Origin: Brachybacterium nesterenkovii
GTDB lineage: Bacteria > Actinomycetota > Actinomycetes > Actinomycetales > Dermabacteraceae
DNA length: 52,202 bases
Assembly (NCBI RefSeq): GCF_900163655.1
Contig: NZ_FWFG01000014.1
Span: 1-52,202, forward strand
Direction of reading: 5' to 3'
Shown: one piece after another, positions 15,423 to 23,332 of the stretch
Layout of the letters: each line of letters starts with the position of its first letter
How positions within the stretch are numbered: the stretch's first letter is position 1
Made by a program: the position numbers and the translations under genes
Notes under the pieces: model-generated
Told to the model about the DNA's origin: nothing
Database searches by the model: none
What the model saw: the letters and a program-made list of their open reading frames with translations, nothing else

Positions 15423-16538
15423 ATGGACCTCGAGATCCGCTCCCTCGCCTTCCACGCGCACCGCTGCCCCCTGCGGCGACCGTTCGTGACCGCCCAGCGG
15501 CGCACCGAGGCGGTCGAGTACGTGGTCGCCGAGGTCGAGCTCGCCGACGGCACCCGCGGTCAGGGGTCGGCGGCCGAGACCCGCGCGGTCACGGGCGAGG
15601 ACGCCTGGTCGATCATGGAGGCGATCGACGGGCCGCTGCGCGCGGCCCTCGTCGGGTCTCGCGGCGCGATCGCGGAGCTGTCCGAGGCGATCGGGGCCGC
15701 CCTGCCGCGCGCGACGAGCGCGAAGGCCGCCGTCGACGTCGCCCTCCACGACGCCTGGGCGCGGTCGGCCGGACGTCCGCTGGTCGAGCTGCTGGGCGGC
15801 GACCTCGCGGCGCGGTCGAGCATCGTCGACGACATGACCGTCTCGCTCGAGGACCCGGAGACGATGGCGCGACGGGCCCGGGAGGCCGCCGACGGCGGAG
15901 CCGGGATCCTCAAGATCAAGCTGGGGCGCGACGCCGCCGAGGACCGTCGACGCCTGGACGCCGTGCTCGAGGCGGTCCCGGAGGCCCGCCTGCGGCTGGA
16001 CGCCAATCAGGGCTGGGATGCCGCGCAGGCGATCGCGATCATCACGGCGATGGAGCGCGACGGCCTGCCCGTCGACCTCGTCGAGCAGCCCGTGCCCGCC
16101 CGCGACCTCGACGCCCTGGCCCGCGTGACGGCGGCCGTCTCCACGCCGATCATGGCCGACGAATCCCTGTGGACCCCCGAGGACGCCCGCGAGATCATCG
16201 ACCGCGGGGCGGCGGATCTGCTGAACATCAAGCTCGCCAAAACGGGCTCGCTGCGCCGGGTCCTGGACATCGCCGACCTCGCCGCCGAGGCGGGGCTGGA
16301 GTGCATGGTGGGTGCGATGATGGAGCCGCGGATCTCGATCACCGCCGCCGCGCACGTGGCCCTCGCCCACCCGGCGATCACGATGATCGACCTCGACGCC
16401 CCCGCCTGGTTCGCCTCCTCCGAGCCCGCAGGCGGCTTCGAGGAGACCGGAGGCGTCCTGCGCCTGCTGGGCGGTCCCGGGCTGGGCCTGGAACCGCTGT
16501 CCCCCGACACCGAGCCGCTCGACGGAGGCCCCCGATGA
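15423..16538 (+). CDS. Dipeptide epimerase (L-Ala-D/L-Glu epimerase-like, enolase superfamily)
   Basis: The 371-residue protein has the muconate-lactonising-enzyme order of the enolase superfamily. It shows the KxK acid/base motif KIK (164-166), metal ligands in DAN (D193), E221 in EQPV and D246 in ADES, and a second Lys in NIKLAKTGS. The DxD motif IDLDAP (323/325) is the mark of dipeptide epimerases, where it holds the dipeptide amino group. It should interconvert L-Ala-D-Glu and L-Ala-L-Glu during murein peptide recycling. The stop overlaps the next gene (NlpC/P60) by ATGA. This is the YkfB-YkfC arrangement of Bacillus. A GATGCT box 6 nt before ATG 15423 suggests a leaderless message. Confidence 0.88.
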   Translation: MDLEIRSLAFHAHRCPLRRPFVTAQRRTEAVEYVVAEVELADGTRGQGSAAETRAVTGEDAWSIMEAIDGPLRAALVGSRGAIAELSEAIGAALPRATSAKAAVDVALHDAWARSAGRPLVELLGGDLAARSSIVDDMTVSLEDPETMARRAREAADGGAGILKIKLGRDAAEDRRRLDAVLEAVPEARLRLDANQGWDAAQAIAIITAMERDGLPVDLVEQPVPARDLDALARVTAAVSTPIMADESLWTPEDAREIIDRGAADLLNIKLAKTGSLRRVLDIADLAAEAGLECMVGAMMEPRISITAAAHVALAHPAITMIDLDAPAWFASSEPAGGFEETGGVLRLLGGPGLGLEPLSPDTEPLDGGPR

Positions 16539-17719
16539 CCACGCAGCCCGCAGAGACCGCGCAGCCCTCAGCGACGACGCATCCTTCGGAGACGACGCAG
16601 ACTGCAGAGCCGTCGCAGCCCACAGCGACCGCACCCTCCGCAGACGCGACCACGCTCCCCGCCGACGAGACCCCGCTGCCCTCCGAGCAGGGCGACCTGT
16701 CCGCCGCCCCGGAGCCGCAGCGAGCAGCGCCCCTCGTGCCCGGGACCCAGGCCGTCGTCGCCGTGGCCGTCTCCACCGTGTGGGTCTCCCCCGACGCCCC
16801 GCGCCCCGGCATCGACGACCCGGCGCTGACGGCGCCCGTCGACCCCGACGCCTGGAACACGAAGCTGTGCGACGACGAGACCCGTGGTGCTCTCCTGCCC
16901 CTGCTGGAGACGCAGGCGCTGTACGGCGCGCTCGTGCAGGTGGACGAGGTGCGCGGCGACTGGGTGCGCGGGGTCGTGCTCGGCCAGGGGACGACCCGCG
17001 ATGCCCGCGGCTATCCCGGCTGGCTACCCGCCCGGCACCTCGTGGTGGACCGGGAGTTCGCGCACCGGGTGCGCATGGCGCCGCGGGCGCTCGTCACGGC
17101 CCCCTTGGCCGAGCTCGCCGTGGAGACCGCTCCGCGCGGCGCCGTCCCCGCGCCCCCTGCCCGCATCGGATTCACGACGATGCTGCCCGTGATCGCCGAC
17201 GACGACGGGCGCGTCCCTGCCGAGGACGAGGCGACGGTGCGGGTGGCCCTCCCGGGCGGCGGGGTGGCGGCGCTGCGCCGCGATGACGTCCTGCTGCGGT
17301 GCGGTGCCGGGGAGCACTACGGCACCGGGAGCGCCGAGGAGGTCATCGCCGACGGTGAGCGCTACCTCGGACTGCAGTACCTGTGGGCGGGGATGACCGC
17401 GTGGGGGTTCGACTGCTCCGGCTTCGTGCGCGCGATCCTGCTGGCGCACGGCATCGAGATCGCCCGGGACGCCGGCGACCAGCTGCGGGCCTCGGGCCTG
17501 CCGTTCGTCGAGCGCGAGGATCTCCGGCGCGGCGACCTGGTCTTCTTCTCCAACGGTCCCGGTGCCGAGTCCATCCGGCACGTCGCGATGTGGATCGGGG
17601 ACGGGCGGATCCTCCACTCCCCCAACTTCCGCCGCACCGTCGTCGAGGAATCGCTCGAGGAGTACGACGTGCATGGCGAGTACGCGGGGGCCGTGCGCCC
17701 GCCGTACGCGGGGGCCTGA
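16535..17719 (+). CDS. SH3b-NlpC/P60 cell-wall peptidase (YkfC-like)
   Basis: The 394-residue protein has a Thr/Ser/Ala/Glu-rich low-complexity start (about 1-65), two bacterial SH3-like stretches (around 70-260, with VSTVWVSPDAPRP and WVRGVV, GYPGWLPARHLV), and an NlpC/P60 domain. The catalytic Cys is in FDCSGF (C294), the His is in IRHVAMWIG (H349), and the third polar residue is His361 in ILHSPN. DYLQYLWAG-like sequence precedes the Cys (YLGLQYLWAG). No signal peptide is seen, which fits a cytoplasmic YkfC-type gamma-D-Glu-diaminoacid endopeptidase that works with the epimerase encoded just before it. The natural peptide in this organism is not proven. Confidence 0.9.
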   Translation: MTTQPAETAQPSATTHPSETTQTAEPSQPTATAPSADATTLPADETPLPSEQGDLSAAPEPQRAAPLVPGTQAVVAVAVSTVWVSPDAPRPGIDDPALTAPVDPDAWNTKLCDDETRGALLPLLETQALYGALVQVDEVRGDWVRGVVLGQGTTRDARGYPGWLPARHLVVDREFAHRVRMAPRALVTAPLAELAVETAPRGAVPAPPARIGFTTMLPVIADDDGRVPAEDEATVRVALPGGGVAALRRDDVLLRCGAGEHYGTGSAEEVIADGERYLGLQYLWAGMTAWGFDCSGFVRAILLAHGIEIARDAGDQLRASGLPFVEREDLRRGDLVFFSNGPGAESIRHVAMWIGDGRILHSPNFRRTVVEESLEEYDVHGEYAGAVRPPYAGA

Positions 17720-17738
17720 GCGGTCGACCAGCTCCCTG

Positions 17739-17859
17739 GCGAGCACGCCTGGCGGCGATCAGCGACCGGGCGAGCATGCCCGCGGCGATCAGTCGGCGAG
17801 GCGAACACGCCCGCGGTGATCAGCGTCCAGGCGAGCGCGCCCGGCGGCGGTCAGTCGGC
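17739..17859. repeat. Degenerate ~31-bp tandem repeat (4 units) including a stop codon
   Basis: Units beginning at GCGAGC/GCGAAC (17739, 17770, 17801, 17831) have a core GCGGC/TGATCAG, spaced 31, 31 and 30 nt. The fourth unit contains the TCA (minus-strand TGA stop, 17851-17853) of the beta-lactamase-like gene. Each other unit keeps the CTGA equivalent. This fits duplications of the gene's 3' end. Confidence 0.7.
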
Positions 17860-18918
17860 CAGGTTCCCGAGCAGCTCCCGCGCGGTGCGGCGGATCGTGT
17901 CATCGGCCTCGGCAAGGGTGAGCCCGCTCGTCATGACCGCGAGGCAGCGCAGATCCTCCGAGCACGGGTCTCCGATGAACGCGACATCGTGACGGAAGCC
18001 GTCGACCTCCCCCGACTTCGAACCGGCATCCAGGCCCTCGGGCAGGACGTCGAGGATCACGCGCATCCGCTGGGCGCGCAGGGCATCCAGTGCGAGCCCG
18101 GTCGAGGCGGGCGAGAGCAGGCCCGGTCCAGGTTTCCGCGCGGGCGCCTTCGGTCCCCACGGCGCCCCCGACCCCCTGGGCGTCCCCGGCCCCACGAACG
18201 TCTCGGTCTCTGCGGTCGTCCCCGGCCCCACGAACGTCTCGGTCTCTGCGGTCGTCCCCAGCTCCCCGGCGACGAGCCCCGCCTTCGAGCAGGGGCCGGC
18301 GGGCACGCCGGCCTCCCGGCGCACGATCCGCCGCATCGTCTCGGCGAGATCGGCCGCGCAGGTCTCGTTGGTGAAACCCCGGGCGATAGCGGCGGCATCG
18401 CCGATGCGGCGCTCCGCCCGCGTCGCCCTCAGCCCCAGCTCCTCGATCACCGCCTCCACGGCATCGAGACCGACGAGGTCGATCACCGTGTTCGTGGCCT
18501 CATTGGACGAGCGATCGATCATCCGCACCAACAGCTCGCGCACCGAGACCGGGGTTCCGTCGGCCGGATGCGTCGGATCCAGATGGTCCCCGGCCAGCGT
18601 GAACGCCGAGCCGTCGACACCGCCGAAGGTGCGCGTGGCCGGGATGGTCGCGTCCAGCTCGATGTCCCCGGCATCGACCGCGCGCAGGGCCGCGAGCAGC
18701 ACGTGCAGCTTGATGGTGCTGGCGGCGTAGAACGGTCGGGCGGACTCGTGCTCGGCGAGCACCGTGCCGTCGGCGTCGACCAGGGCCCAGGCGATCAGCG
18801 GTGCCGCCCCGGCATCGACCACGGGCATGACGGGGCGCGCGTCGGCGGATGCGGCGGACGAGGCGGAGGCGGGGTCGGCGGGCGGGGTGGGCGGCGCAGA
18901 GGCGGGCTTGGCAGGCAT
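17851..18918 (-). CDS. Class A beta-lactamase-like serine hydrolase with an insertion
   Basis: The 355-residue protein has Ser-x-x-Lys as STIK (67-70), an SSN motif (137-139, in place of SDN) and KSG (301-303). An E166-x-x-x-N omega loop motif is not seen, so efficient beta-lactam hydrolysis is doubtful and a peptidase-like role is more likely. No signal peptide is present (residues 1-35 are Ala/Pro/Ser-rich). Residues about 211-270 form an extra segment that contains a 12-residue tandem duplication (TTAETETFVGPG twice), the product of a 36-bp DNA repeat. A TACGCT box 6 nt before the ATG suggests leaderless transcription. It faces the YkfC-like gene. Confidence 0.82.
   Translation of the reverse strand: MPAKPASAPPTPPADPASASSAASADARPVMPVVDAGAAPLIAWALVDADGTVLAEHESARPFYAASTIKLHVLLAALRAVDAGDIELDATIPATRTFGGVDGSAFTLAGDHLDPTHPADGTPVSVRELLVRMIDRSSNEATNTVIDLVGLDAVEAVIEELGLRATRAERRIGDAAAIARGFTNETCAADLAETMRRIVRREAGVPAGPCSKAGLVAGELGTTAETETFVGPGTTAETETFVGPGTPRGSGAPWGPKAPARKPGPGLLSPASTGLALDALRAQRMRVILDVLPEGLDAGSKSGEVDGFRHDVAFIGDPCSEDLRCLAVMTSGLTLAEADDTIRRTARELLGNLAD
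18182..18253. repeat. 36-bp direct duplication inside the beta-lactamase-like gene
   Basis: A 36-bp unit at 18182-18217 is repeated perfectly at 18218-18253, with the first bases of a third unit after it. It is in frame and adds 12 residues to the protein. It would be a length-variable site. Confidence 0.85.
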
Positions 18919-19130
18919 GGCGCGAGCGTATCGCCGCCGATCCCGGCCAGAATCTGCAGTCCAGCGGCATCTGCCTCGCATATTCCAGGGCATCTGCTGC
19001 TGACGTGCATCCTCTGGACGGCAGGCAGCCGCACCGCACCGTCCGCACTGCACCACGCTGGGCCGCACCGCTCCGCCCGCACCGCGGCAGTAGCATCGGA
19101 GCACTCGACGACGAGCCCCGAGGAGGTCCG

Positions 19131-19688
19131 ATGCAGCCGCGCCCCGCACCCCTGGACGGCGCCCTCGACATCCCCCCGCTCGACGGCGAGGCCCTCGACC
19201 TCACGACCTGGCGGATCCTCACCACCGAGCACTTCGTCCCGCTGGACGTCCACCCGCTGTGCCCGCCCGAGGAGTTCGTCGGCCGGGTCTCCCGCATCGA
19301 CCGCGGCCCCCTGTCGGTGTTCCGCATCGAGCACTCTCCCGCGGTGGTCGCCCGCACCCCGCAGCTCATCGCCCGATCCGAGCGCTCGAGCGCGATGATG
19401 AAGGTGAGCCTGCAGATCGAGGGCGACGGCCTGGTCGAGCAGGACGGCCGCGTCACGCTCCTGCACCCCGGGGACCTGGCCCTCTACGACACCTCGAGGC
19501 CCTACACGCTGCGCTACGACACGGCCACCCGCCTGATCGTGCTGTCCTTCGCCGCGGGCTCCCTGCCGGTGCCGCGCGAGGAGGTCGCGCTGGTCACCGC
19601 CACCCCCTTCCCCCTGCCGGCGGCGATGCCCTGGAGGATGCGCAGCCCGACGAGCAGGATCGGGGCGGCGAGGCCGATCCCGGTGTAG
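19131..19688 (+). pseudogene. Truncated AraC-family regulator (ligand-binding part only)
   Basis: About 160 residues match the AraC-binding-like (FeaR-type) sensor domain: VSRIDRGPLSVFRIEHSP, LQIEGDGLVEQDGRV, LLHPGDLALYDTSRPY, RLIVLSF and LPVPREEVA. At residue about 160 the reading frame runs into the complement of the facing transporter gene, and the last 25 residues ([16 protein letters not shown]) are meaningless. The C-terminal pair of HTH motifs of AraC proteins is absent, so DNA binding is lost. An AGGAGG ribosome binding site precedes ATG 19131. The join is at about 19610-19625. It is adjacent to the aromatic catabolic cluster it probably once regulated. A misassembly cannot be excluded. 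Confidence 0.8.
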
Positions 19689-20035
19689 GTGGGCAGCAGA
19701 CCGATGGCCGTGGTCGCACCGCCCATGAGGATCAGCGTGATCACCAGCATGGGGCGGCGTCCGATGCGGTCCCCGAAGTGGCCGGCGAGGAAGGCGCCCA
19801 GCGGCCGGAAGAGGAAGGAGAGGCCGATCGTCAGGAGCGACAGCAGGAAGCCCGCCGTCTTCCCCGCGGGCTCGAAGAAGAGCGGCGCGAACACGAGGTT
19901 CGCGGCGAAGGCGTAGATGAAGAAGTCGTACCACTCGATGGTGGTGCCGACGATGACGGCGGCGCCGACCTTGATGCGCTCGGCGGTCGAGGTGACGCGC
20001 TCGGCCGGAGCCGCGGTCGCGGGGACGGAACTCAT
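19514..20035 (-). pseudogene. Truncated MFS transporter of the metabolite:H+ symporter (MHS) family
   Basis: The first 140 residues match MHS transporters: [19 protein letters not shown] in the first helix, then [10 protein letters not shown] and [11 protein letters not shown] in the loop between helices 2 and 3, and [14 protein letters not shown]. After residue 140 (about position 19616) the family sequence stops and the frame reads 33 residues of antisense AraC sequence. A full family member has about 430-450 residues and 12 helices; only about four remain. The gene is divergent from the FAH-RraA operon and shares its operator region, so it was probably the substrate importer. It is almost certainly non-functional as it stands. 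Confidence 0.85.
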
Positions 20036-20176
20036 GGGGGCTCCCTTGTCTCATGGGCTGGAGGGATGACCGGACGGGGTGAGAGGTCGCCGTCGACGCG
20101 GCGCTGTGCCGACGGCGGCTCGGAAGGACGCCGGGAAACGACCTGGAGGCGGGGGACCGGGACGACCGGGGCACGG

Positions 20177-20208
20177 ATCGTATACGGTTGCGACGGATCG
20201 AATACGGT
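20177..20208. promoter_or_regulatory. Two tandem GntR-type operators (ATCGTATACGGT and ATCGAATACGGT)
   Basis: The 12-mers at 20177-20188 and 20197-20208 are centred 20 bp apart, two helical turns, in the divergent region between the transporter (start 20035) and the FAH-RraA operon (start 20306). They match the GTATAC-centred half-site pattern of FCD-type GntR regulators. The regulator encoded in the downstream operon (21850-22590) is the obvious candidate to bind. They could control the divergent transporter promoter. Confidence 0.65.
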
Positions 20209-20287
20209 GACCGCGATCACGACAAGACCCGATCTTCGCGGCGGGTCGTGACCGCGTTCACTCCACCCCTTCCCGCGAGACCGCGGG

Positions 20288-20299
20288 ATCGTATACGAT
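20288..20299. promoter_or_regulatory. Perfect GntR-type operator ATCGTATACGAT overlapping a -10 box
   Basis: The 14-bp palindrome GATCGTATACGATC (20287-20300) contains the predicted -10 box TACGAT (20294-20299), which lies 6 nt before ATG 20306. Binding here would block a leaderless promoter, so autorepression relieved by a pathway intermediate is expected. Confidence 0.7.
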
Positions 20300-20305
20300 C
20301 TCCGC

Positions 20306-21853
20306 ATGGTCGACGCAGACACCGCCTCCGCAGCCCCCGCCACCGCGCTCGCCGCCTGGGACCTCCTCGGAGGCCGCCCCGGCACCGTGTACGCGATGCA
20401 CATCGGCTACGCCGCGCGCGCCGCCCAGAAGGGGCGCACCCCCGAGGCTCCGGGCTATTTCCTCAAGACCGCCACGTCGCTCGCCGCCCCCGCGCCCGTC
20501 GAGGGCGAGACCGACCCGGCCACCGTCGTCGAGCTGCCCGCCGGCGCCGAGATCCTCGGCTTCGAGGGCGAGATCGCGCTCGTGATCGGCCGCGGCGGCC
20601 GCCGCATCTCCCCCGAGGACGCCTGGGGCCACGTGGCCGCCGTGACCGCCGCCAACGACCTGGGCGCCTTCGATTTCCGCAGGGCCGACAAGGGCGCCAA
20701 CGTCCGCTCCAAGGGCGGCGACGGCTTCACCCCCATCGGCCCGACTCTCCTGCCCGCGGCGCAGATCGACCCCGCCGACATCGAGATCCGCACCTGGAAG
20801 GACGGCGAGCTGGTCCAGGCGGACTCCACGTCCACCCAGCTGTTCTCCCTGCGCGAGATCGTCGCCGACCTCTCCCAGCTCATCACCCTGGTCGAGGGCG
20901 ACGTGATCCTCACGGGCACCCCGGCCGGCGCGAGCACCTTCCTCCCCGGCGAGCGCGTGGAGGTCGAGGTCAGCGCGGGCGAGCTGTCGACCGGACGCCT
21001 CGTGACGACCTCGGTGCGCGGCACGGAGCCCGTCATCGGCGTGAGCGCCCAGCCCAAAGCCACCCCCGAGCAGTGGGCCGACGCCTCCGGGCGTCCGCTC
21101 TCCGACTTCACCGAGCCCGAGGCCCCCGTCCTCACCCCCGAGCTGCGCGAGCGCCTGGGACGCGTGGCGCTGGCGACGCTCTCGAGCGCGCTGCGCAAGA
21201 AGGGACTGGACAACGTCTCGATCGACGGCCTGCGCTCCACGCAGCCGGGCACGACGATGATCGGCACCGTCCGCACCCTGCGCTACGTGCCCAACCGCGA
21301 GGACCTCTTCCGCTCCCACGGCGGGGGCTACAACGCCCAGAAGCGCCTGTTCGACTCGCTGCGGGAGGGCGACGTACTCGTGATGGACGCCCGCCAGCAG
21401 GACCGGTCCGGCACGCTCGGGGACATCCTCGCGCTGCGCGCCCGCCACCTCGGCGCGGCCGGGATCGTGACCGACGGCGGCGTGCGCGACCTCGACGAGG
21501 TCACCGAGATCGGCATCCCCACCTTCCACGCGGGCGGGCACCCCGCCGTCCTCGGCCGCCTCCATGTCCCGTGGGGCATCGACGAGACCATCGCCTGCGG
21601 CGGGACCTCCGTGCAGCCCGGCGACATCATCGTCGGCGGCGGCGACGGCGTGCTCGTGATCCCGCCCGCGCTCGTCGAGGAGGTCGTGGCCGAGGCCGAG
21701 GTCCAGGAGGAGCAGGAGGCGTTCATCGCCCGCATGGTCGACGAGGGCCACCCCGTCGACGGCCTGTTCCCCATGAACACGGAGTGGAAGGCCCGCTTCG
21801 AGGCCGAGCGCTCCGGCGCCGGCACCTCCGGCAGTGCGGGAGCGAGCTCATGA
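20306..21853 (+). CDS. Fusion of fumarylacetoacetate hydrolase family and RraA-like domain
   Basis: The 515-residue protein has an N-terminal FAH domain (about 25-240): metal-ligand positions in FEGEI (E87, E89) and D118 in NDLGAFDFR, and TGTPAGAS near the end. The C-terminal RraA-like domain (about 280-490) has DARQQDRSGTLGDILALRA and GGVRDLDE (R394-D395-x2-E398), the R-D-x2-E/D signature of RraA-like pyruvate aldolases. The FAH part resembles HpaG-type isomerase/decarboxylases of homoprotocatechuate degradation. The RraA part could supply an aldolase step, giving a bifunctional enzyme. The activity of the fused domains is inference. It is the first gene of an operon (ATGA overlap with the GntR gene) under a leaderless GTATAC-controlled promoter. 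Confidence 0.85.
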   Translation: MVDADTASAAPATALAAWDLLGGRPGTVYAMHIGYAARAAQKGRTPEAPGYFLKTATSLAAPAPVEGETDPATVVELPAGAEILGFEGEIALVIGRGGRRISPEDAWGHVAAVTAANDLGAFDFRRADKGANVRSKGGDGFTPIGPTLLPAAQIDPADIEIRTWKDGELVQADSTSTQLFSLREIVADLSQLITLVEGDVILTGTPAGASTFLPGERVEVEVSAGELSTGRLVTTSVRGTEPVIGVSAQPKATPEQWADASGRPLSDFTEPEAPVLTPELRERLGRVALATLSSALRKKGLDNVSIDGLRSTQPGTTMIGTVRTLRYVPNREDLFRSHGGGYNAQKRLFDSLREGDVLVMDARQQDRSGTLGDILALRARHLGAAGIVTDGGVRDLDEVTEIGIPTFHAGGHPAVLGRLHVPWGIDETIACGGTSVQPGDIIVGGGDGVLVIPPALVEEVVAEAEVQEEQEAFIARMVDEGHPVDGLFPMNTEWKARFEAERSGAGTSGSAGASS

Positions 21854-22590
21854 GCCCCTCCACGGCCACCGCGAGCGCGCCGACCGAGAGCGCGAGCAAG
21901 TCGCAGATCGCCTACACGCTGCTCCACGACCGCATCGTCGCGGGCGAGTACGCGCCCGGGGAGCGGCTCGTGCTGTCCCGCGTCGGCGATGAGATCGGCG
22001 CGAGCGTCGTTCCCGTCCGCGAGGCCATCCGCCGCCTCGAGGCCGAGGGCATGGTGACCTTCGAGCGCAACGTCGGAGCTCGCGTGGCCGAGATCGACGA
22101 GCACGCCTACCGCGAGACGATGGAGACCCTCTCGATCGTCGAGGGCGCCGCCGTCTCCCTGGCCGCGCCGTTCATCGCGCCGCGCGATCTCGCCACCGCT
22201 CGCAGCATCAACGAGCGCATGCGCGAGATCCTCGAGGACTTCGATCCCGTCGAGTTCACCCGGCTGAACGAGCGGTTCCACCGCCTGCTCTCGGACCCCT
22301 GCCCGAACTCCCATCTGGCCGATCTCGTCGACCGCGGCTGGAAGCGCCTGTCGCACCTGCGCTCCTCGACGTTCCGCTACGTGCCCGGGCGAGCCCGCGA
22401 CTCCATCGCCGAGCACGCGGACATCCTGCGCCGCATCGGCGACGGCGCGAGCGCGATCGAGATCGAGCTCGCGGTCCGGCACCACCGCCTGGCCACCCCG
22501 CACGCCTACCTCCACCGCAGCGACCGCAGTCCGTCCCCGGTCGATATCGCCGCATCCGCCGTCCCTTTCATCGTCGAAGGAGGATCATGA
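21850..22590 (+). CDS. GntR-family transcriptional regulator with FCD domain
   Basis: The 246-residue protein has an N-terminal winged HTH (QIAYTLLHDRIVAGEYAPGE, LVLSRVGDEIGASVVPVREA, LEAEGMV) and a C-terminal FCD ligand domain. The FCD positions include FHRLLSD, SIAEHADILRRI and LAVRHHRLATPH, with His/Asp ligands for a metal. Such proteins usually repress and are released by a pathway metabolite. The start overlaps the FAH-RraA stop by ATGA, and its stop overlaps the truncated dehydrogenase start. Three matching operator-like GTATAC sites lie in the divergent region upstream, so autoregulation of the operon is likely. Confidence 0.9.
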   Translation: MSPSTATASAPTESASKSQIAYTLLHDRIVAGEYAPGERLVLSRVGDEIGASVVPVREAIRRLEAEGMVTFERNVGARVAEIDEHAYRETMETLSIVEGAAVSLAAPFIAPRDLATARSINERMREILEDFDPVEFTRLNERFHRLLSDPCPNSHLADLVDRGWKRLSHLRSSTFRYVPGRARDSIAEHADILRRIGDGASAIEIELAVRHHRLATPHAYLHRSDRSPSPVDIAASAVPFIVEGGS

Positions 22591-23318
22591 GCCGCAAGCC
22601 CGAGGGCATCCCCTCCGTCATCCCCCACTACATCGACGGCGAGCGCGTCGAGTCGGTCTCCGGCGAGACCTTCGACGTGCTCGACCCGGTCACCAACGAG
22701 GCGTACACGAAGGCCGCCTCGGGCGACAAGGCCGACATCGACAAGGCCGTCGCCGCCGCGAACCGCGCCTTCCACGAGGGCCCGTGGCCGCGCATGAAGG
22801 CTCGTGCCCGCGCGAAGGTGCTCAACCGGATCGCCGACATCGTCGAGTCCCGCGAGGACGAGCTCGCGGCGATGGAGTCCTTCGACTCGGGTCTGCCGAT
22901 CACGCAGGCGCGCGGCCAGGCCCAGCGCGCGGCCGAGAACTTCCGCTTCTTCGCGGACCTCATCGTGGCCCAGCGCGACGACACCTACAAGGTGCCGGGC
23001 ATGCAGATGAACTACGTCAACCGCAAGCCCAAGGGCGTCGCGGGCCTCATCACCCCGTGGAACACGCCGTTCATGCTGGAGTCCTGGAAGCTGGGGCCCT
23101 CGCTCGCCTCGGGCTGCACCGCCGTGCTCCCGCTGGAGAGCCCTGAGCTGCTCGCGGACTTCTTCGAGCCGTTCCTGCTGGCCGCTCCCCGCACCGGCAC
23201 CGCGCCCGAGGCCGATGAGCGCAGCGCCGAGCCGTCCGATCGGGATCGGCCGACCGGATCGCTCGGCGGGGAGGCCCCGGCCGCCGCCACGCTCGCCGTC
23301 AACGACCAGCTCAACTGA
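22587..23318 (+). pseudogene. Truncated HpaE-like aldehyde dehydrogenase with unrelated C-terminal tail
   Basis: Residues 1-181 match the N-terminal third of 5-carboxymethyl-2-hydroxymuconate-semialdehyde dehydrogenases: PHYIDGERVESVSGE, RIADIVESREDELAAMESFDSGLP, KGVAGLITPWNTPFMLESWKLGPSLASG. After L181 (about position 23129) the frame continues for 62 residues (PLESPELLADFFEPFLLAAP and an Ala/Glu/Asp-rich end) with no resemblance to the family. Both catalytic motifs (LELGG Glu and the Cys) are therefore missing; a complete enzyme has about 490 residues. The tail keeps normal G/C third-codon bias, so it may be the C-terminus of another gene joined by deletion. The start overlaps the GntR gene by ATGA. 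Non-functional as a dehydrogenase. Confidence 0.78.
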
Positions 23319-23332
23319 CAGGAGGACCCGTC

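Noticed and set aside
17739-17859. CRISPR-like array
   Set aside because: The units are degenerate and adjacent, with no regular unique spacers and no cas genes.
17851-18918. Antibiotic-resistance beta-lactamase
   Set aside because: STIK and KSG motifs are present but no signal peptide or E166-type motif. Cytoplasmic and probably not a drug-hydrolysing enzyme.
19131-19688. Intact small regulator of 185 residues
   Set aside because: The HTH domains are absent and the last 25 residues are antisense transporter sequence.
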